A stretch of 64,000 nucleotides of DNA from an uncultured Acidobacteriota bacterium (GTDB taxonomy: Bacteria > Acidobacteriota > UBA6911 > CAINFC01). The notes beneath the pieces are model-generated. The model was not told where the DNA came from. It saw only the letters and a list, made by a program, of their open reading frames with translations, and ran no database searches. The DNA is taken from positions 288,103 to 352,102 of the forward strand of contig CAINFC010000006.1 in the NCBI GenBank assembly GCA_903847975.1. The letters are read 5' to 3'. Below, one piece after another: positions 44,909 through 53,944 of this stretch; the first letter of the stretch is position 1, and every line of letters begins with the position of its first letter. The translations under genes were made by a program, and so were the position numbers.

Positions 44909-45721
44909 TCAGACGTATCGGCTGCGCAGCATCTCTGCGGCGGTCGGGTCGAGCTGATCCGTGCGGCGAACCTCGTCGAACTGTGCCAGGAGATCGTCCG
45001 GACGCAATCGGGCTTTCGTCGCCCCCGCGTAGTCGCGGACGATTTTTCCGCGGTGAACCATGATCAGCCGGTCTCCCAGGTGCGCCGCCTGCCACATGGA
45101 GTGAGTGACCATCAGGGTGGTGAGCTGCTCCCGGGCGACTACTTCCCGGGTCAGGTGGATCACCTGGTCGGCGCTCTTGGGATCCAGCGCCGCGGTGTGC
45201 TCGTCCAGCAGGAGGAGTTGCGGCCGCAGCCAGGTAGCCATTAAAAGAGTCAGGGCCTGACGCTGGCCGCCCGAAAGCGTGCCGATTTCGTTGTCGAAAC
45301 GATTCTCCAGCCCCATGCCCAGCGTGCGGACCCGCTCCTTCAGAGCGTCCACCAGGGAGCGGCGCGAGGCCGGAAGCAGGCTCCGGAACAACCCGCGCCG
45401 TGCAGCCAGCACCAGGTTCTCTTCGATGGTCATGTTGGGGGCCGTTCCGCTGAATGGATTCTGGAAAACACGGCCGATGTAGGCGGCCCGCCGATGCTCC
45501 GGCCAGCGGGTGATATCCTTGCCGTCAATTCGTATCTGCCCGTCGTCCAGAAAAAAGGATCCGGCCACCGCGTTCAGCAGCGTGGATTTTCCGGAGCCGT
45601 TGGTTCCGATGATGATCACAAAGGAACTTTTTTCCAGCTTGAAATGGACTCCCTGTAGAGCGCGGGTCTCGTTGATCGTTCCCGGGTTGAAGGTCTTTTT
45701 GGCTCCGATGACTTCAAGCAT
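44909..45721 (-). CDS. ABC transporter ATP-binding protein
   Basis: A 270-residue ABC ATPase: Walker A GTNGSGKSTLLNAVAG, Q-loop VFQNPFSGTAPNMTI, signature LSGGQRQALTLLMA, Walker B LLLLDEHTAALDP, H-loop VTHSMWQAAHLG. The His in place of the usual proline/threonine after DE (DEHTAALD) is typical of the TrpZ/ABC.CD-type ATPases that pair with BPD_transp_2 permeases. Its ATG overlaps the permease stop by eight bases. Only one ATPase and one permease are encoded. Confidence 0.92.
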   Translation of the reverse strand: MLEVIGAKKTFNPGTINETRALQGVHFKLEKSSFVIIIGTNGSGKSTLLNAVAGSFFLDDGQIRIDGKDITRWPEHRRAAYIGRVFQNPFSGTAPNMTIEENLVLAARRGLFRSLLPASRRSLVDALKERVRTLGMGLENRFDNEIGTLSGGQRQALTLLMATWLRPQLLLLDEHTAALDPKSADQVIHLTREVVAREQLTTLMVTHSMWQAAHLGDRLIMVHRGKIVRDYAGATKARLRPDDLLAQFDEVRRTDQLDPTAAEMLRSRYV

Positions 45722-46652
45722 ACTTTGTCCCCCCCCAGCGCTTGCGCAGTGAATCGAGCAAAGCCGGCGACACCAAGGCGAAGAAAACAAAAATGGCGGT
45801 GATCAGCTTCAGGTTGTTGGGATTCAGCCCGAAACGCAGGGCAATAGCCAGGAGCAGCCGAAAAAGAACCGCCCCCATGATGGCGCCGGTAATGGCCAGC
45901 CCCAGGCGCCGGGTGCGGACCAGGGATTCGCCGATGATCACGCTGGCCACGCCCCATACGATCATTCCGATGCCCATCTGCACATCGGCAAAACCTTGAA
46001 ACTGCGCCAGCAGGGCACCGGAAAGAGCGACCAGGCCGTTGGAGAGCGCCAGCCCCAGAACGATCATGTTCCCGGTGTTGACTCCCAGGGCGCGGATCAT
46101 TTGCGGATTGTCGCCGGTGGCCCGCATGGCGGTTCCCAGCTCGGTCTTGAAAAAGAAAAACAGGAGGACCGCGGTCAAGCAAACCCAGGCAAAGGTCGCC
46201 AGCAGGATGCCGATATCACGGCAGGTCACCTCCCAGCCCATCAGCATCATGGTCTTCTGCGGGCCGATCATAAGGTTGGCGAGCCGCTCTCCGGCGTCCG
46301 TCAGGTTGGCCACGGAGAGCAACGGCAGGTTGCTCCGGCCCATCACCCACAGGTTGATTGAGTAAAGCGCCGTCATCATCAGGATACCGCTAAGCAGGCT
46401 GTGAATGCCGAAGCGGGTGTGGAGGATGCCGGTCAGCATGCCTGCCGCGGCACCGCTCAAACATCCCGCCAGGGTGGCGAGCACGGGATCCGTTCCCTTC
46501 AGCAGCAGGACCGCGGTAACCGCCCCGCCCAGGGTAAGCGAGCCGTCCGCAGTGATATCCGCCATGCCGAAAATACGGAAAGCGATGTACACCCCCAGCG
46601 CCAGCAGCGACAGTATCAGTCCGATGGTGAGCGATCCCAACAAGAGATTCAT
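45714..46652 (-). CDS. ABC transporter permease (BPD_transp_2, TrpY-like)
   Basis: A 312-residue permease with eight to nine hydrophobic helices. The segment GMADITADGSLTLGGAVTAVLL and HTRFGIHSLLSGILMMTALYSINL are hallmarks of the permeases paired with DUF534/TrpX binding proteins. The coupling loop contains ATGDNPQMIRALGVNTG. GGAGGAAAAACA precedes the ATG; that start overlaps the stop of the STAS gene (ATGA). No binding protein is encoded in the cluster. Confidence 0.9.
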   Translation of the reverse strand: MNLLLGSLTIGLILSLLALGVYIAFRIFGMADITADGSLTLGGAVTAVLLLKGTDPVLATLAGCLSGAAAGMLTGILHTRFGIHSLLSGILMMTALYSINLWVMGRSNLPLLSVANLTDAGERLANLMIGPQKTMMLMGWEVTCRDIGILLATFAWVCLTAVLLFFFFKTELGTAMRATGDNPQMIRALGVNTGNMIVLGLALSNGLVALSGALLAQFQGFADVQMGIGMIVWGVASVIIGESLVRTRRLGLAITGAIMGAVLFRLLLAIALRFGLNPNNLKLITAIFVFFALVSPALLDSLRKRWGGTKYA

Positions 46653-47893
46653 TGTTTTTCCTCCGCGAGAAGCTGAAGCGGCCCCACCCACAGGGCCCCG
46701 CGATAGAACTCACTTTCTCCGGCTCCGGAAATATCCCGATTGTCGTTCAGCAGGTGCAATACGCCAAGCACGTCCTGGGTTTCGAAGAGACCGGTCACCG
46801 TGGTGTTCAGGTCCAGCGGCCCTTCCGGTAGCGTGCGGTAGGAAAGCGCCACGGAGTGGACGTGGCCGCGGAGCGGACCGGCCCCGCCCAGCGGCCGCAA
46901 ATAAGGATCCAGACGCTCCTCGGGCTGAAAGCAGACCACTCCGGCGGAAAGAGTCAGGGCCCGCTTGAAAACCCTCTCCGCGGCGAACGACAGCCATCCG
47001 GTAATTTCCGGATGGTCAAAGATGGATCCCGACAATTGAGCGAGCGGAGAGCGCTTGAGCGTAGCTCCCAGCAATCCGGCGGTCTCGGCGATCATCACAA
47101 ATCCGAAGGATGCCCCTTCCTCGGGGGAGACCAGCATGCTCATCAAAGCCGATAGCCCGATCGCCTCTTCCCCGCTTTTGGAATCGAAGCGCACGAAGCG
47201 GCGGTATTCCCCGCTCCACAGCAGCGCGTAGAGCGCATGCAGCGTGGGGACAAACTGCCCGCGCTTCAGCATGAAATCGGGCGTGCCAGCCCCGTCCGTG
47301 GGCTGGTAGGCGGCCACGCCGCTGACCGCCAGCAGTTCGCCGAACCGCTCCCGGCAGTCCTCCCGATCCTTCCCGAAAGCGCCGATCCCCAGACCGGTCA
47401 CAGTTGCGGTGAGAGGCAGGGAGACCGCGTCCTCCAGGCGGTAGCCGGCCGCCGCCAGAGGGAGCGGGTTGCCCAGAAGCCGGCCGCTCAGGGTTGCGTC
47501 TTCCCGCAGGGTGGATATTTTGCCGATAAAGCTTTCCGACTCGACGACCCGGACCGCCAGGCTTTCTTCCCGTGCCTTCTTCTCCGCCGTAGGCCCTTCC
47601 AGAAAAAGCCCGGAGAGACCGGTCTGCACCAGCAGGTCACGCACGAAATCCGACGGCTGAACAATCCGGAATCCCCCGCCGATCGACTGGAGGGTTTTCC
47701 TGTATTTCACCAGGATGCGGATCCCGGCGGAACTCATGTAGGAAAGCCCGCTCAGTTCCAGCTCAATCTGGCGGGTGCCGCTGTGCACCAGCTCGTCGAT
47801 TTCCCGATCCAGATGGTCCGCCCAGTAACCGTCCAGCCGCCCGTGCAGGCGGAGCGTCATGAAATCACCGTTGCGATTTTTTCTGATTTCCAT
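46649..47893 (-). CDS. STAS-domain protein with unknown C-terminal domain
   Basis: Residues 1-105 form an STAS/anti-sigma-antagonist domain: TLRLHGRLDGYWADHLDREI, ELELSGLSYMSSAGIRIL with candidate phosphorylation serines 54 and 55, and FRIVQPSDFVRDLLVQTGL. The remaining 300 residues match no family I recognise. They are mixed alpha/beta, with GKDREDCRERFGELLAVSG, ALMSMLVSPEEGASFGFVMI, FKRALTLSAGVV and GHVHSVALSYRTLPEGPLD, and no membrane helix or signal peptide. Its stop overlaps the permease start and its start is three bases after the upstream gene, so it is part of the transporter operon and probably a cytosolic regulator. Confidence 0.8.
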   Translation of the reverse strand: MEIRKNRNGDFMTLRLHGRLDGYWADHLDREIDELVHSGTRQIELELSGLSYMSSAGIRILVKYRKTLQSIGGGFRIVQPSDFVRDLLVQTGLSGLFLEGPTAEKKAREESLAVRVVESESFIGKISTLREDATLSGRLLGNPLPLAAAGYRLEDAVSLPLTATVTGLGIGAFGKDREDCRERFGELLAVSGVAAYQPTDGAGTPDFMLKRGQFVPTLHALYALLWSGEYRRFVRFDSKSGEEAIGLSALMSMLVSPEEGASFGFVMIAETAGLLGATLKRSPLAQLSGSIFDHPEITGWLSFAAERVFKRALTLSAGVVCFQPEERLDPYLRPLGGAGPLRGHVHSVALSYRTLPEGPLDLNTTVTGLFETQDVLGVLHLLNDNRDISGAGESEFYRGALWVGPLQLLAEEKQ

Positions 47894-47896
47894 ATA

Positions 47897-48436
47897 TTAA
47901 ATACCTATCCACTCCCACACTCTATCCACCAGCGGCACCCTGGCCCCTTCCACCGGTGGAGAAGCCTGCGGAGGCTTCACCGGCCTTTTCGGCAGGTCCT
48001 CCCAAAAAACGATTTCCCCCGGCTGCATGCCGATCTGACGGGAGACAGACGGGATGAGGTTTTCTCCCAGAAAAGTGCGGGATAGCAGGGCCCCTTCCGT
48101 AAGGTAGATGTCGACTTCCTTGAAATAAAGGCCGTGGGAAGCCTGGGAATACGGGATGGAAAGAATGGCATGGACACCGGATATCCGCCGGGAAATCTCG
48201 TCCCAGTCGATTCTTTGAAAGGTATTGTTCAGGTACTCCCAGGCGGCTTCCGAAGGGGAATCGATCAGAATGAAAAGGGAAAAATACCGCGATTGCCTGG
48301 GATCCCCTTTGGGCTTGGAGATTTTGCAGAGGCCGGAGCTCGTGCTTCCGGCCCCGTCCGGAAAGGCAAAATCGAAAAAGGCATACATCTCTTCTTTTTT
48401 GAACAGCTCCTTCAATTGCGCATCCAGATCGATCAT
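47897..48436 (-). CDS. Conserved-looking cytosolic protein of unknown function
   Basis: A 179-residue protein without signal peptide or membrane helix. An N-terminal helix (DLDAQLKELFKKEEMYAFFD) is followed by a beta-rich core (RYFSLFILIDSPSEAAWEYLN, GVHAILSIPYSQASHGLYF, VDIYLTEGALLSRTFLG) and a proline-rich tail. I do not recognise the family. The start at 48436 is set by GGAGGCGAGG; a longer frame upstream lacks such a site and would run into nrdG. Its stop is three bases from the STAS gene, so it likely works with the transporter cluster. Confidence 0.65.
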   Translation of the reverse strand: MIDLDAQLKELFKKEEMYAFFDFAFPDGAGSTSSGLCKISKPKGDPRQSRYFSLFILIDSPSEAAWEYLNNTFQRIDWDEISRRISGVHAILSIPYSQASHGLYFKEVDIYLTEGALLSRTFLGENLIPSVSRQIGMQPGEIVFWEDLPKRPVKPPQASPPVEGARVPLVDRVWEWIGI

Positions 48437-48551
48437 CCTCGCCTCCTTGTTCGCTGCAGATCCCGGTTGTTCCATCGGCCCTGCATTTCGGGCCAGCCGC
48501 GGATTAACATCATACTCAATTTTTCTTCTCTCTGTAAATCGCCTCCGCTTC

Positions 48552-49049
48552 TCAGGCGGTTGCGTCGATTGCGTCGAGGGCCGCCTGGATCTGACGATAT
48601 TCCCGGATGCGCTGATTGCGGGAACCACGGAAAGGAAGAGACAGGTCTCTTTCCTCTTCCAGAAAGGGACCGTCTACCAGCCAGTCGATAAGCGCGAGCA
48701 AGGCCCGGGCGCCAGGAAGCGGATCCGCCACCAGTTCCTCCAGCGTGTAACCGGTGTAAGCTGCGACATGCACACCGGCAGACCGAACTTCGCGGGCTAT
48801 TTCCCGGCAGGCTTCGGCCTGTAAAAAAGGCTCCCCGCCGCTGAAGGTGATTCCATCCAGGTTGCCGTGGCCCAGGATTTCACGGGTCAACTCCTCCGTA
48901 TCTACCAGCCGCCCGCCGTCCAGGGCGTGGGTCTGCGGATTATGGCAGCCCGGGCAGAGCCGCCGGCATCCCTGCGTGAAGATGACAAAGCGAATCCCGT
49001 ATCCGTCCACCAGACTTTCCGGCTCAATGCCGGCAATGCGCAGCAGCAT
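48552..49049 (-). CDS. nrdG: Anaerobic ribonucleotide reductase activating protein
   Basis: Radical-SAM enzyme that installs the glycyl radical on NrdD. The 165-residue product has the cluster motif CRRLCPGC in FTQGCRRLCPGCHNPQTHA, then GITFSGGEPFLQ. GAGGGG precedes the ATG, 12 bases after nrdD. Oxygen-sensitive enzyme; supports anaerobic life. Confidence 0.94.
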   Translation of the reverse strand: MLLRIAGIEPESLVDGYGIRFVIFTQGCRRLCPGCHNPQTHALDGGRLVDTEELTREILGHGNLDGITFSGGEPFLQAEACREIAREVRSAGVHVAAYTGYTLEELVADPLPGARALLALIDWLVDGPFLEEERDLSLPFRGSRNQRIREYRQIQAALDAIDATA

Positions 49050-49061
49050 GCCGTCTGCCCC

Positions 49062-51101
49062 TCAAAGTTCGTGCGGGCGCCGGTCGGCGTGCTCCGCAAC
49101 CTTGCCCCGGCCGAACCGATCCACCGTGGAGAGGTATCCGGTGATGCGGCGGATCCGGCGGATGTCGCGGCTGCCGCAGGAAGGGCACGGATGGGCAAAG
49201 GTGCCTCGCGTGCCGCAACGGAGGCATTCGTCCAGCGGGAAATTGATCCCTGCATAGCCGGCATCATGTTTCGCCATATGCCGCATCAGCTTTTCGACCG
49301 CCTGCGGATTGTGCTCCGGAGAGGAAGGCAGCTCTACTACTGAAATGTGGCCGGCGTTGCAGAGACGATGAAAAGGGGCTTCCCGCTCGATCTTGCGGAA
49401 GGCGCTGATGGGATACCATACCGGGACGTGAAACGAATTCGTATAATAATCCCGATCCGTGACCCCGGGGATGACGCCGACGTTATCGCGGTCGATGGCG
49501 GTGAAACGTCCGCTCAGCCCCTCGGCCGGAGTGGCATAGGCCGTGAAGTTGAGCCCTTCGGTCTGCGCCCATCGGTTTGTGCCCTCGCGCAGCCTGCCGA
49601 CGATTTCCAGGCCCAGGCGCCAGGCATCCTCGTCTTCGCCGTGGTGTCGCCCGGTCAGCACGGTCAGGCATTCCGCCAGGCCGATGAATCCGATCGCCAG
49701 AGTCCCGTGGCGGATCACCGGTCCGATCTCATCTTCGGGCCCAAGATCCGTGGATCCCAGATGGATTCCCTGCCCCATCAGAAAGGGCAGGTCCTTCACC
49801 CGGAGCCTGCTGAGAACCTGAAATCGGTGCAGCAGCTGACGCCCCGCCAGATCGATCATGCGGTCCAACTCCTCTTCAAAGCGCTTAACGGAGCGGGTGC
49901 GCAGCGCCAGGCCCGGCAGATTGAGCGTCACCGGAGCCAGATTGCCGCGGCCGGCGGCTACGGCCGGCCCGCAGCGGTTGTCCACCACCCGGGTCCGGCA
50001 GCCCATATAGGCCACTTCCTCCTGTCGGTCCCGATTAAAACCGGCATCCAGAAAGCTGAAGGTGGGGTTGAGACGGCTGGAGGCGATGCGGATGGCCAGC
50101 TGAAAAAGATCGTAGTTGGGGTCCTCCGGCTCGAAGCTGATTCCACGCTTTACCCGGAAAACGATGTTGGGAAACAGAGGACTCTCCCCCCTTCCCAGCC
50201 CTTTGCCGTAGGCCTCCAGCAGCGCCCGGCAAACCATGCGCCCTTCTTCCGTGGTATCGGAACCGACATTTACGCTGCTGAAGGGGACATTGCCGCCCGC
50301 ACGGCTGTGCATGGTATTGATGGTGAAAACAAAGGACTCCATAGCCTGAAAGGCTTCCAGGGGAGTGGTCGACGGGGCCTGACGCCGGACCAGATCTCCC
50401 AGGTCGGCATCAAAACGGGGAAAGCTCTGGCCGCCGTACATGTCGTTCTGATTGCACTGGATAATCGTCGCCGCCAGAGCCGCCGCAGAGGCCAGCCGCC
50501 GCGGCGGCCGCACGAATCCATACCCGGGGTGAAATCCCTGCCGCAGCAGCCGGCCCAGGTCGATCTGCAGGCAGTTGAGCGTCTTGCCGTAGTAGTCGAG
50601 ATCGTGAATGTGGATTTCCCCCCACTCGTGGGCCAGCATGAATTCGCGGGGCACCACCTGGCTGGTATAGTACAGCCTGCTGGCGGTGGAAGCGATCTGC
50701 AGCATTTTGGCCGCCGGCGAGTTGCCGAAGTTGGCGTTTTCCCGGTGGGTCTCCTGAAGGATCTGGCGGACGATGTCGGTGAGCTCGTCCCGCTCCTCGC
50801 GGATCCTTTCCTTGCGCAGCCGGTGTGCCACGTAGGCGCGCGCCGCCCCGTGGAAGTGATGCTGAAACAGCAGCGATTCGATCGACTCCTCCACCTGTTC
50901 CACGGTTGGGATTCCGCCCGGAATGCGCATCTCCAGATCGGCAATCACCTCCTCGAGCAGCTGGACCACGCTTTCCACGTCCTGATATCCGGCGGCTTCC
51001 GCCGCCAGCTTCAACGCAGAACATATCTTTTCCCTCGAAAAAGGTACCGTCTGCCCGTTCCTTTTGACCACCGATGCGATTGTTTGCTTCCCCGACTGCA
51101 T
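49062..51101 (-). CDS. nrdD: Anaerobic ribonucleoside-triphosphate reductase (class III)
   Basis: Glycyl-radical enzyme that makes dNTPs without oxygen. The 679-residue product starts with an ATP-cone (VVKRNGQTVPFSREKICSAL); the core contains NDMYGGQSFPRFD, the active-site region MGCRTRVVDNRCGP, and near the end the zinc cysteines (CLRCGTRG, CPSCGS) followed by the radical-site segment RITGYLSTVDRFGRGKVAEH. The start is the ATG at 51099-51101 with GGGAGG upstream; an ATG twelve bases earlier is inside that site. Only this class of reductase is seen in the window. Confidence 0.95.
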   Translation of the reverse strand: MQSGKQTIASVVKRNGQTVPFSREKICSALKLAAEAAGYQDVESVVQLLEEVIADLEMRIPGGIPTVEQVEESIESLLFQHHFHGAARAYVAHRLRKERIREERDELTDIVRQILQETHRENANFGNSPAAKMLQIASTASRLYYTSQVVPREFMLAHEWGEIHIHDLDYYGKTLNCLQIDLGRLLRQGFHPGYGFVRPPRRLASAAALAATIIQCNQNDMYGGQSFPRFDADLGDLVRRQAPSTTPLEAFQAMESFVFTINTMHSRAGGNVPFSSVNVGSDTTEEGRMVCRALLEAYGKGLGRGESPLFPNIVFRVKRGISFEPEDPNYDLFQLAIRIASSRLNPTFSFLDAGFNRDRQEEVAYMGCRTRVVDNRCGPAVAAGRGNLAPVTLNLPGLALRTRSVKRFEEELDRMIDLAGRQLLHRFQVLSRLRVKDLPFLMGQGIHLGSTDLGPEDEIGPVIRHGTLAIGFIGLAECLTVLTGRHHGEDEDAWRLGLEIVGRLREGTNRWAQTEGLNFTAYATPAEGLSGRFTAIDRDNVGVIPGVTDRDYYTNSFHVPVWYPISAFRKIEREAPFHRLCNAGHISVVELPSSPEHNPQAVEKLMRHMAKHDAGYAGINFPLDECLRCGTRGTFAHPCPSCGSRDIRRIRRITGYLSTVDRFGRGKVAEHADRRPHEL

Positions 51102-51210
51102 GAAACCTCCCATTTATTAATGCCTGCTGAGCACGCGAGCGTGAGCTGATTCATTGTATAGTATTCAAACTCCCGTTGCCAGTAGCTGTTGGAAGGATAG
51201 GGAGGCCCGA

Positions 51211-51426
51211 ATGGAGATAAAGTCCCTGGACAAATCCCCCGCGCACGAAGTGCACGGCGCTTTTCTAAGCGCGCCAATGATCTTCCTGCTTGCGACCCTG
51301 CTCCCGGGAACAACGGTGACTGCCCAGCCGCAGACCATCCTGGTGTCCGGCCCATCCCGGCAGCTCCCCCAGGCCAGCATCTGGGGAGGCATTTCCTTTT
51401 CCAGTGGCAGGCAGGAGTTGCGATAA
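51211..51426 (+). CDS. Small possible exported peptide or gene remnant
   Basis: A 71-residue frame with GGGAGG six bases before its ATG. Residues 22-38 are hydrophobic (PMIFLLATLLPGTTVTA) and look like the start of a secreted protein, but the frame stops 35 residues later. It may be the 5' remnant of a deleted secreted-protein gene between nrdD and the alginate-lyase-like gene. Nothing else is visible in the 427-base gap. Confidence 0.3.
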   Translation: MEIKSLDKSPAHEVHGAFLSAPMIFLLATLLPGTTVTAQPQTILVSGPSRQLPQASIWGGISFSSGRQELR

Positions 51427-51528
51427 CGATCCATGAGGCATTTTGCGGCCAAATCCGCTGTGATACAATCGAAAAAGTCCAAGGAAAATTATGGAACATA
51501 CCCGCAAAAAAGTTCTGGAAAGACACTC

Positions 51529-53631
51529 GTGAAAGTCATACTCAAATCTTTGCTCTTTGCCGTCTTCGTGGGGCAGAGCGTCTTCGGGCAGAAGCCGGAA
51601 CCCTTCCTCCATCCCGGCATCCGCTACAGCCGGCCCGACCTGATGTTCTTCAAGGATCAGGTCCAAAAACGAACCGAGCCCTGGGCCGGGGCGTATGCGC
51701 AGCTCAAACGAACCACGCCGCTGGATTTCGAGCCGCGCGCATTCCGGCACATTGTTTCGGGACCTTACAGCGATCCGGACATCGGCGGTCGCGAGCTGCG
51801 CGAGGCGGCGAGGATGGCGCACGACTACGCCCTGCTGTGGTTCATCAGCGGCGAAGAAATCTATGCCGAAAAGGCGCGGGCCATATTCCACGCCTGGGAA
51901 CAAGGGATCTGGAGCTTTGACGAGAACAATACCAAGCTCCTGGCCGCGCTGGCCTGCGATCCGCTCGTCAATGCCGCGGAGATCCTGCGCCACGCCTGGC
52001 CCCGCTGGCGCGAGGCTGACACCCAGCTCGTCAACCGGTTGCTTATGAGTTCGTTCTACCCGGTCCTCCGCTACTATTTTCCGGAGGCCAACGGCAACTG
52101 GGACGGGGCCAACATTCGTGCCCTGCTGGGCATCGCGATTTTCACCGATAACCGCGAACTGTTTGACAACGCGGTCCGCCATTACCTGTTCAGCCAGGCC
52201 AACGGCAGCCTCGTCAAGTACATCTATCCGAGCGGGCAGTGCCAGGAAACCACGCGGGATCAGGGCCACGTGCAGATGGGGCTGGGCTTGTTCGCCGAAG
52301 CCGCGCGCATCGCCTGGACGCAGGGTGTGGATCTGTTCGGGCTGGCCGACAACCGGCTGACGCTGGGCTTGGAGTACACCTCCCGGTACCTGCTGGGAGA
52401 GGAGCCGCAGGCTTACGGCGTGATCTCTCCGGACAAACGGGACAAGATCAGCTCGAGCTACATGCACGCGGTCCGGCACTACAACGCCCGCGGCGTGCGC
52501 ATGCCATACACGGAACGGATCGTCAACCGGCATTTCCGCGAGGGGAAAGATGCCTTGTCCATTCTTACCGCCACCCGTGCCGAACAGGCCCGGACCGGCT
52601 CGCAACCGACCATCGATCTGGTGGCCTCTTCCGTAGGATACCCCGCCGGGGCCCAGCCCACAGACCCTGCGGCCGGCTACGACGACGCCATCCGGGTCAA
52701 ACCGGGAGAACCCCTGCAGGCGGCCCTGGACCGAGGGGCCCGGGAGCGCAGGCAGGTCGTTGCCCTGGCCGGATTGCACCCTCTGACCGAAACGCTGCGG
52801 ATCCCCTCGGGGACCACCCTGCTGGGCGAAGGGCTGGGCACGGTGATCATGGGGGGCAAGGCCAACGGTTTGTCGGCCATCGCGGCCAAGGGCGCGAACC
52901 TGGAAGACGTGACCATCGCGAATCTGATCCTGGAGGGCGCCTACACCTACGGTACGGAGCCGGAGAACACCGCCCGGTTCCGGCGCACCGGCAAGTTCGC
53001 CAACCAGAAAACCGGCCTCCAGCTCACCGGCAGCGAGGAGGGCGGTTTTCGCAACATTACCCTGCGCCACCTTACGATCCATAATTTCTCGCGCAACGGC
53101 GCGATTCTGGCCGGCGTGGACGGTCTGACCATCGATCGCTGCGACTTTTCCGACAACGGAACCTATGTCGTGCCGGGGCCTCGGTTGCAGCACAACCTCA
53201 AGCTGGTCCACGTGCGCCATGCCACCATCGCCCACAGCCGTTTCGACACTTCGCTGAAAGGTGCGGGGATCTATCTGGACCACTCAAGTCAGATCCGCAT
53301 TCTGTCCTGCGAGGTGGCGCGAAATGCCTGGTACGGAATCCTGGCCAGCGAATGCCGGGATCTGGCGATCCGCGACTGCCTGATGGAAGGCAACGACAGC
53401 GCTGCCGTTTATCTGTCCTACCTGTATCGCGGATCCGACCAGGTCGACATCACCAACAATACGATGCAGCTCAACAACGGCTATGCGATCGAATCCTATA
53501 AAACCACGCGGCTGAATCTGGCAGGCAACCGTTACAGCCGAAACACGCTGCGTTCCGCACAGGAGCACATTAGCCAGAAACCTGTTCTGCTGATGGAAGA
53601 CGGCTCGGCGGACCGCCATATCGACCAGTGA
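51529..53631 (+). CDS. Secreted alginate-lyase-like / right-handed beta-helix fusion protein
   Basis: A 700-residue exported protein. A GTG start at 51529 is chosen because GGAAAG stands six bases upstream and a signal peptide follows (VILKSLLFAVFVGQSVFG). Residues about 25-380 match the alginate lyase alpha/alpha fold (PF05426 type): NNTKLLAALACDPL, GNWDGANIRALLGIA, and the conserved SGQCQETTRDQGHVQMGLGL. Residues about 395-700 are a parallel beta-helix with many short N/D-rich turns (LTIDRCDFSDNGTYV, HSRFDTSLKGAGIYL, ILSCEVARNAWYGIL). It likely binds or cleaves a uronate polysaccharide; the combination suggests a two-site glycan enzyme. Codon choice looks richer in GGC/CTG than neighbours, possibly a transferred gene. 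Confidence 0.82.
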   Translation: MKVILKSLLFAVFVGQSVFGQKPEPFLHPGIRYSRPDLMFFKDQVQKRTEPWAGAYAQLKRTTPLDFEPRAFRHIVSGPYSDPDIGGRELREAARMAHDYALLWFISGEEIYAEKARAIFHAWEQGIWSFDENNTKLLAALACDPLVNAAEILRHAWPRWREADTQLVNRLLMSSFYPVLRYYFPEANGNWDGANIRALLGIAIFTDNRELFDNAVRHYLFSQANGSLVKYIYPSGQCQETTRDQGHVQMGLGLFAEAARIAWTQGVDLFGLADNRLTLGLEYTSRYLLGEEPQAYGVISPDKRDKISSSYMHAVRHYNARGVRMPYTERIVNRHFREGKDALSILTATRAEQARTGSQPTIDLVASSVGYPAGAQPTDPAAGYDDAIRVKPGEPLQAALDRGARERRQVVALAGLHPLTETLRIPSGTTLLGEGLGTVIMGGKANGLSAIAAKGANLEDVTIANLILEGAYTYGTEPENTARFRRTGKFANQKTGLQLTGSEEGGFRNITLRHLTIHNFSRNGAILAGVDGLTIDRCDFSDNGTYVVPGPRLQHNLKLVHVRHATIAHSRFDTSLKGAGIYLDHSSQIRILSCEVARNAWYGILASECRDLAIRDCLMEGNDSAAVYLSYLYRGSDQVDITNNTMQLNNGYAIESYKTTRLNLAGNRYSRNTLRSAQEHISQKPVLLMEDGSADRHIDQ

Positions 53632-53695
53632 AATGGCCCGGACAGGAAAGCGTCGGATGCGCGCCAATCCGCATTTCCTTTTTCCGGAATGAACC

Positions 53696-53944
53696 ATGAA
53701 AGATAAACGCTTTCAACTGCCGGTTTTGCTTTGCCTGGCTTTCCTGGTGTTCTTTCCGCTTTCCGGCTTGAGGAAGTCGCATTTTCTGGACGACCTGTCC
53801 TTCGTACAGGCCGGCGTGCCCCCTTCGACGATCCCTCCTGCCGTGACCGGTCCCACCCTGGCGGTGAATGCAGCAGAGGGACAGCATCCGATCAGGAAAA
53901 GCTTTCTGTTTATGCCGCCCGGCGGGGTGCGGGAGGCGCACTGA
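53696..53944 (+). CDS. Small hypothetical exported protein, possibly truncated
   Basis: An 82-residue frame with a hydrophobic start (FQLPVLLCLAFLVFFPL) and GGAATGAACC before its ATG. It ends FMPPGGVREAH. Reading on in the +1 frame gives LTLMVTDKTGSTLS, which also looks protein-like, so the gene may be frameshifted near 53935 and decaying. It is convergent with the oxidoreductase gene. No family recognised. Confidence 0.4.
   Translation: MKDKRFQLPVLLCLAFLVFFPLSGLRKSHFLDDLSFVQAGVPPSTIPPAVTGPTLAVNAAEGQHPIRKSFLFMPPGGVREAH

Noticed and set aside
51265..53283. Long antisense open frame opposite the alginate-lyase/beta-helix gene
   Set aside because: The plus-strand protein has a signal peptide and conserved family motifs; the opposite frame has an arginine/glycine-rich composition with no motifs.
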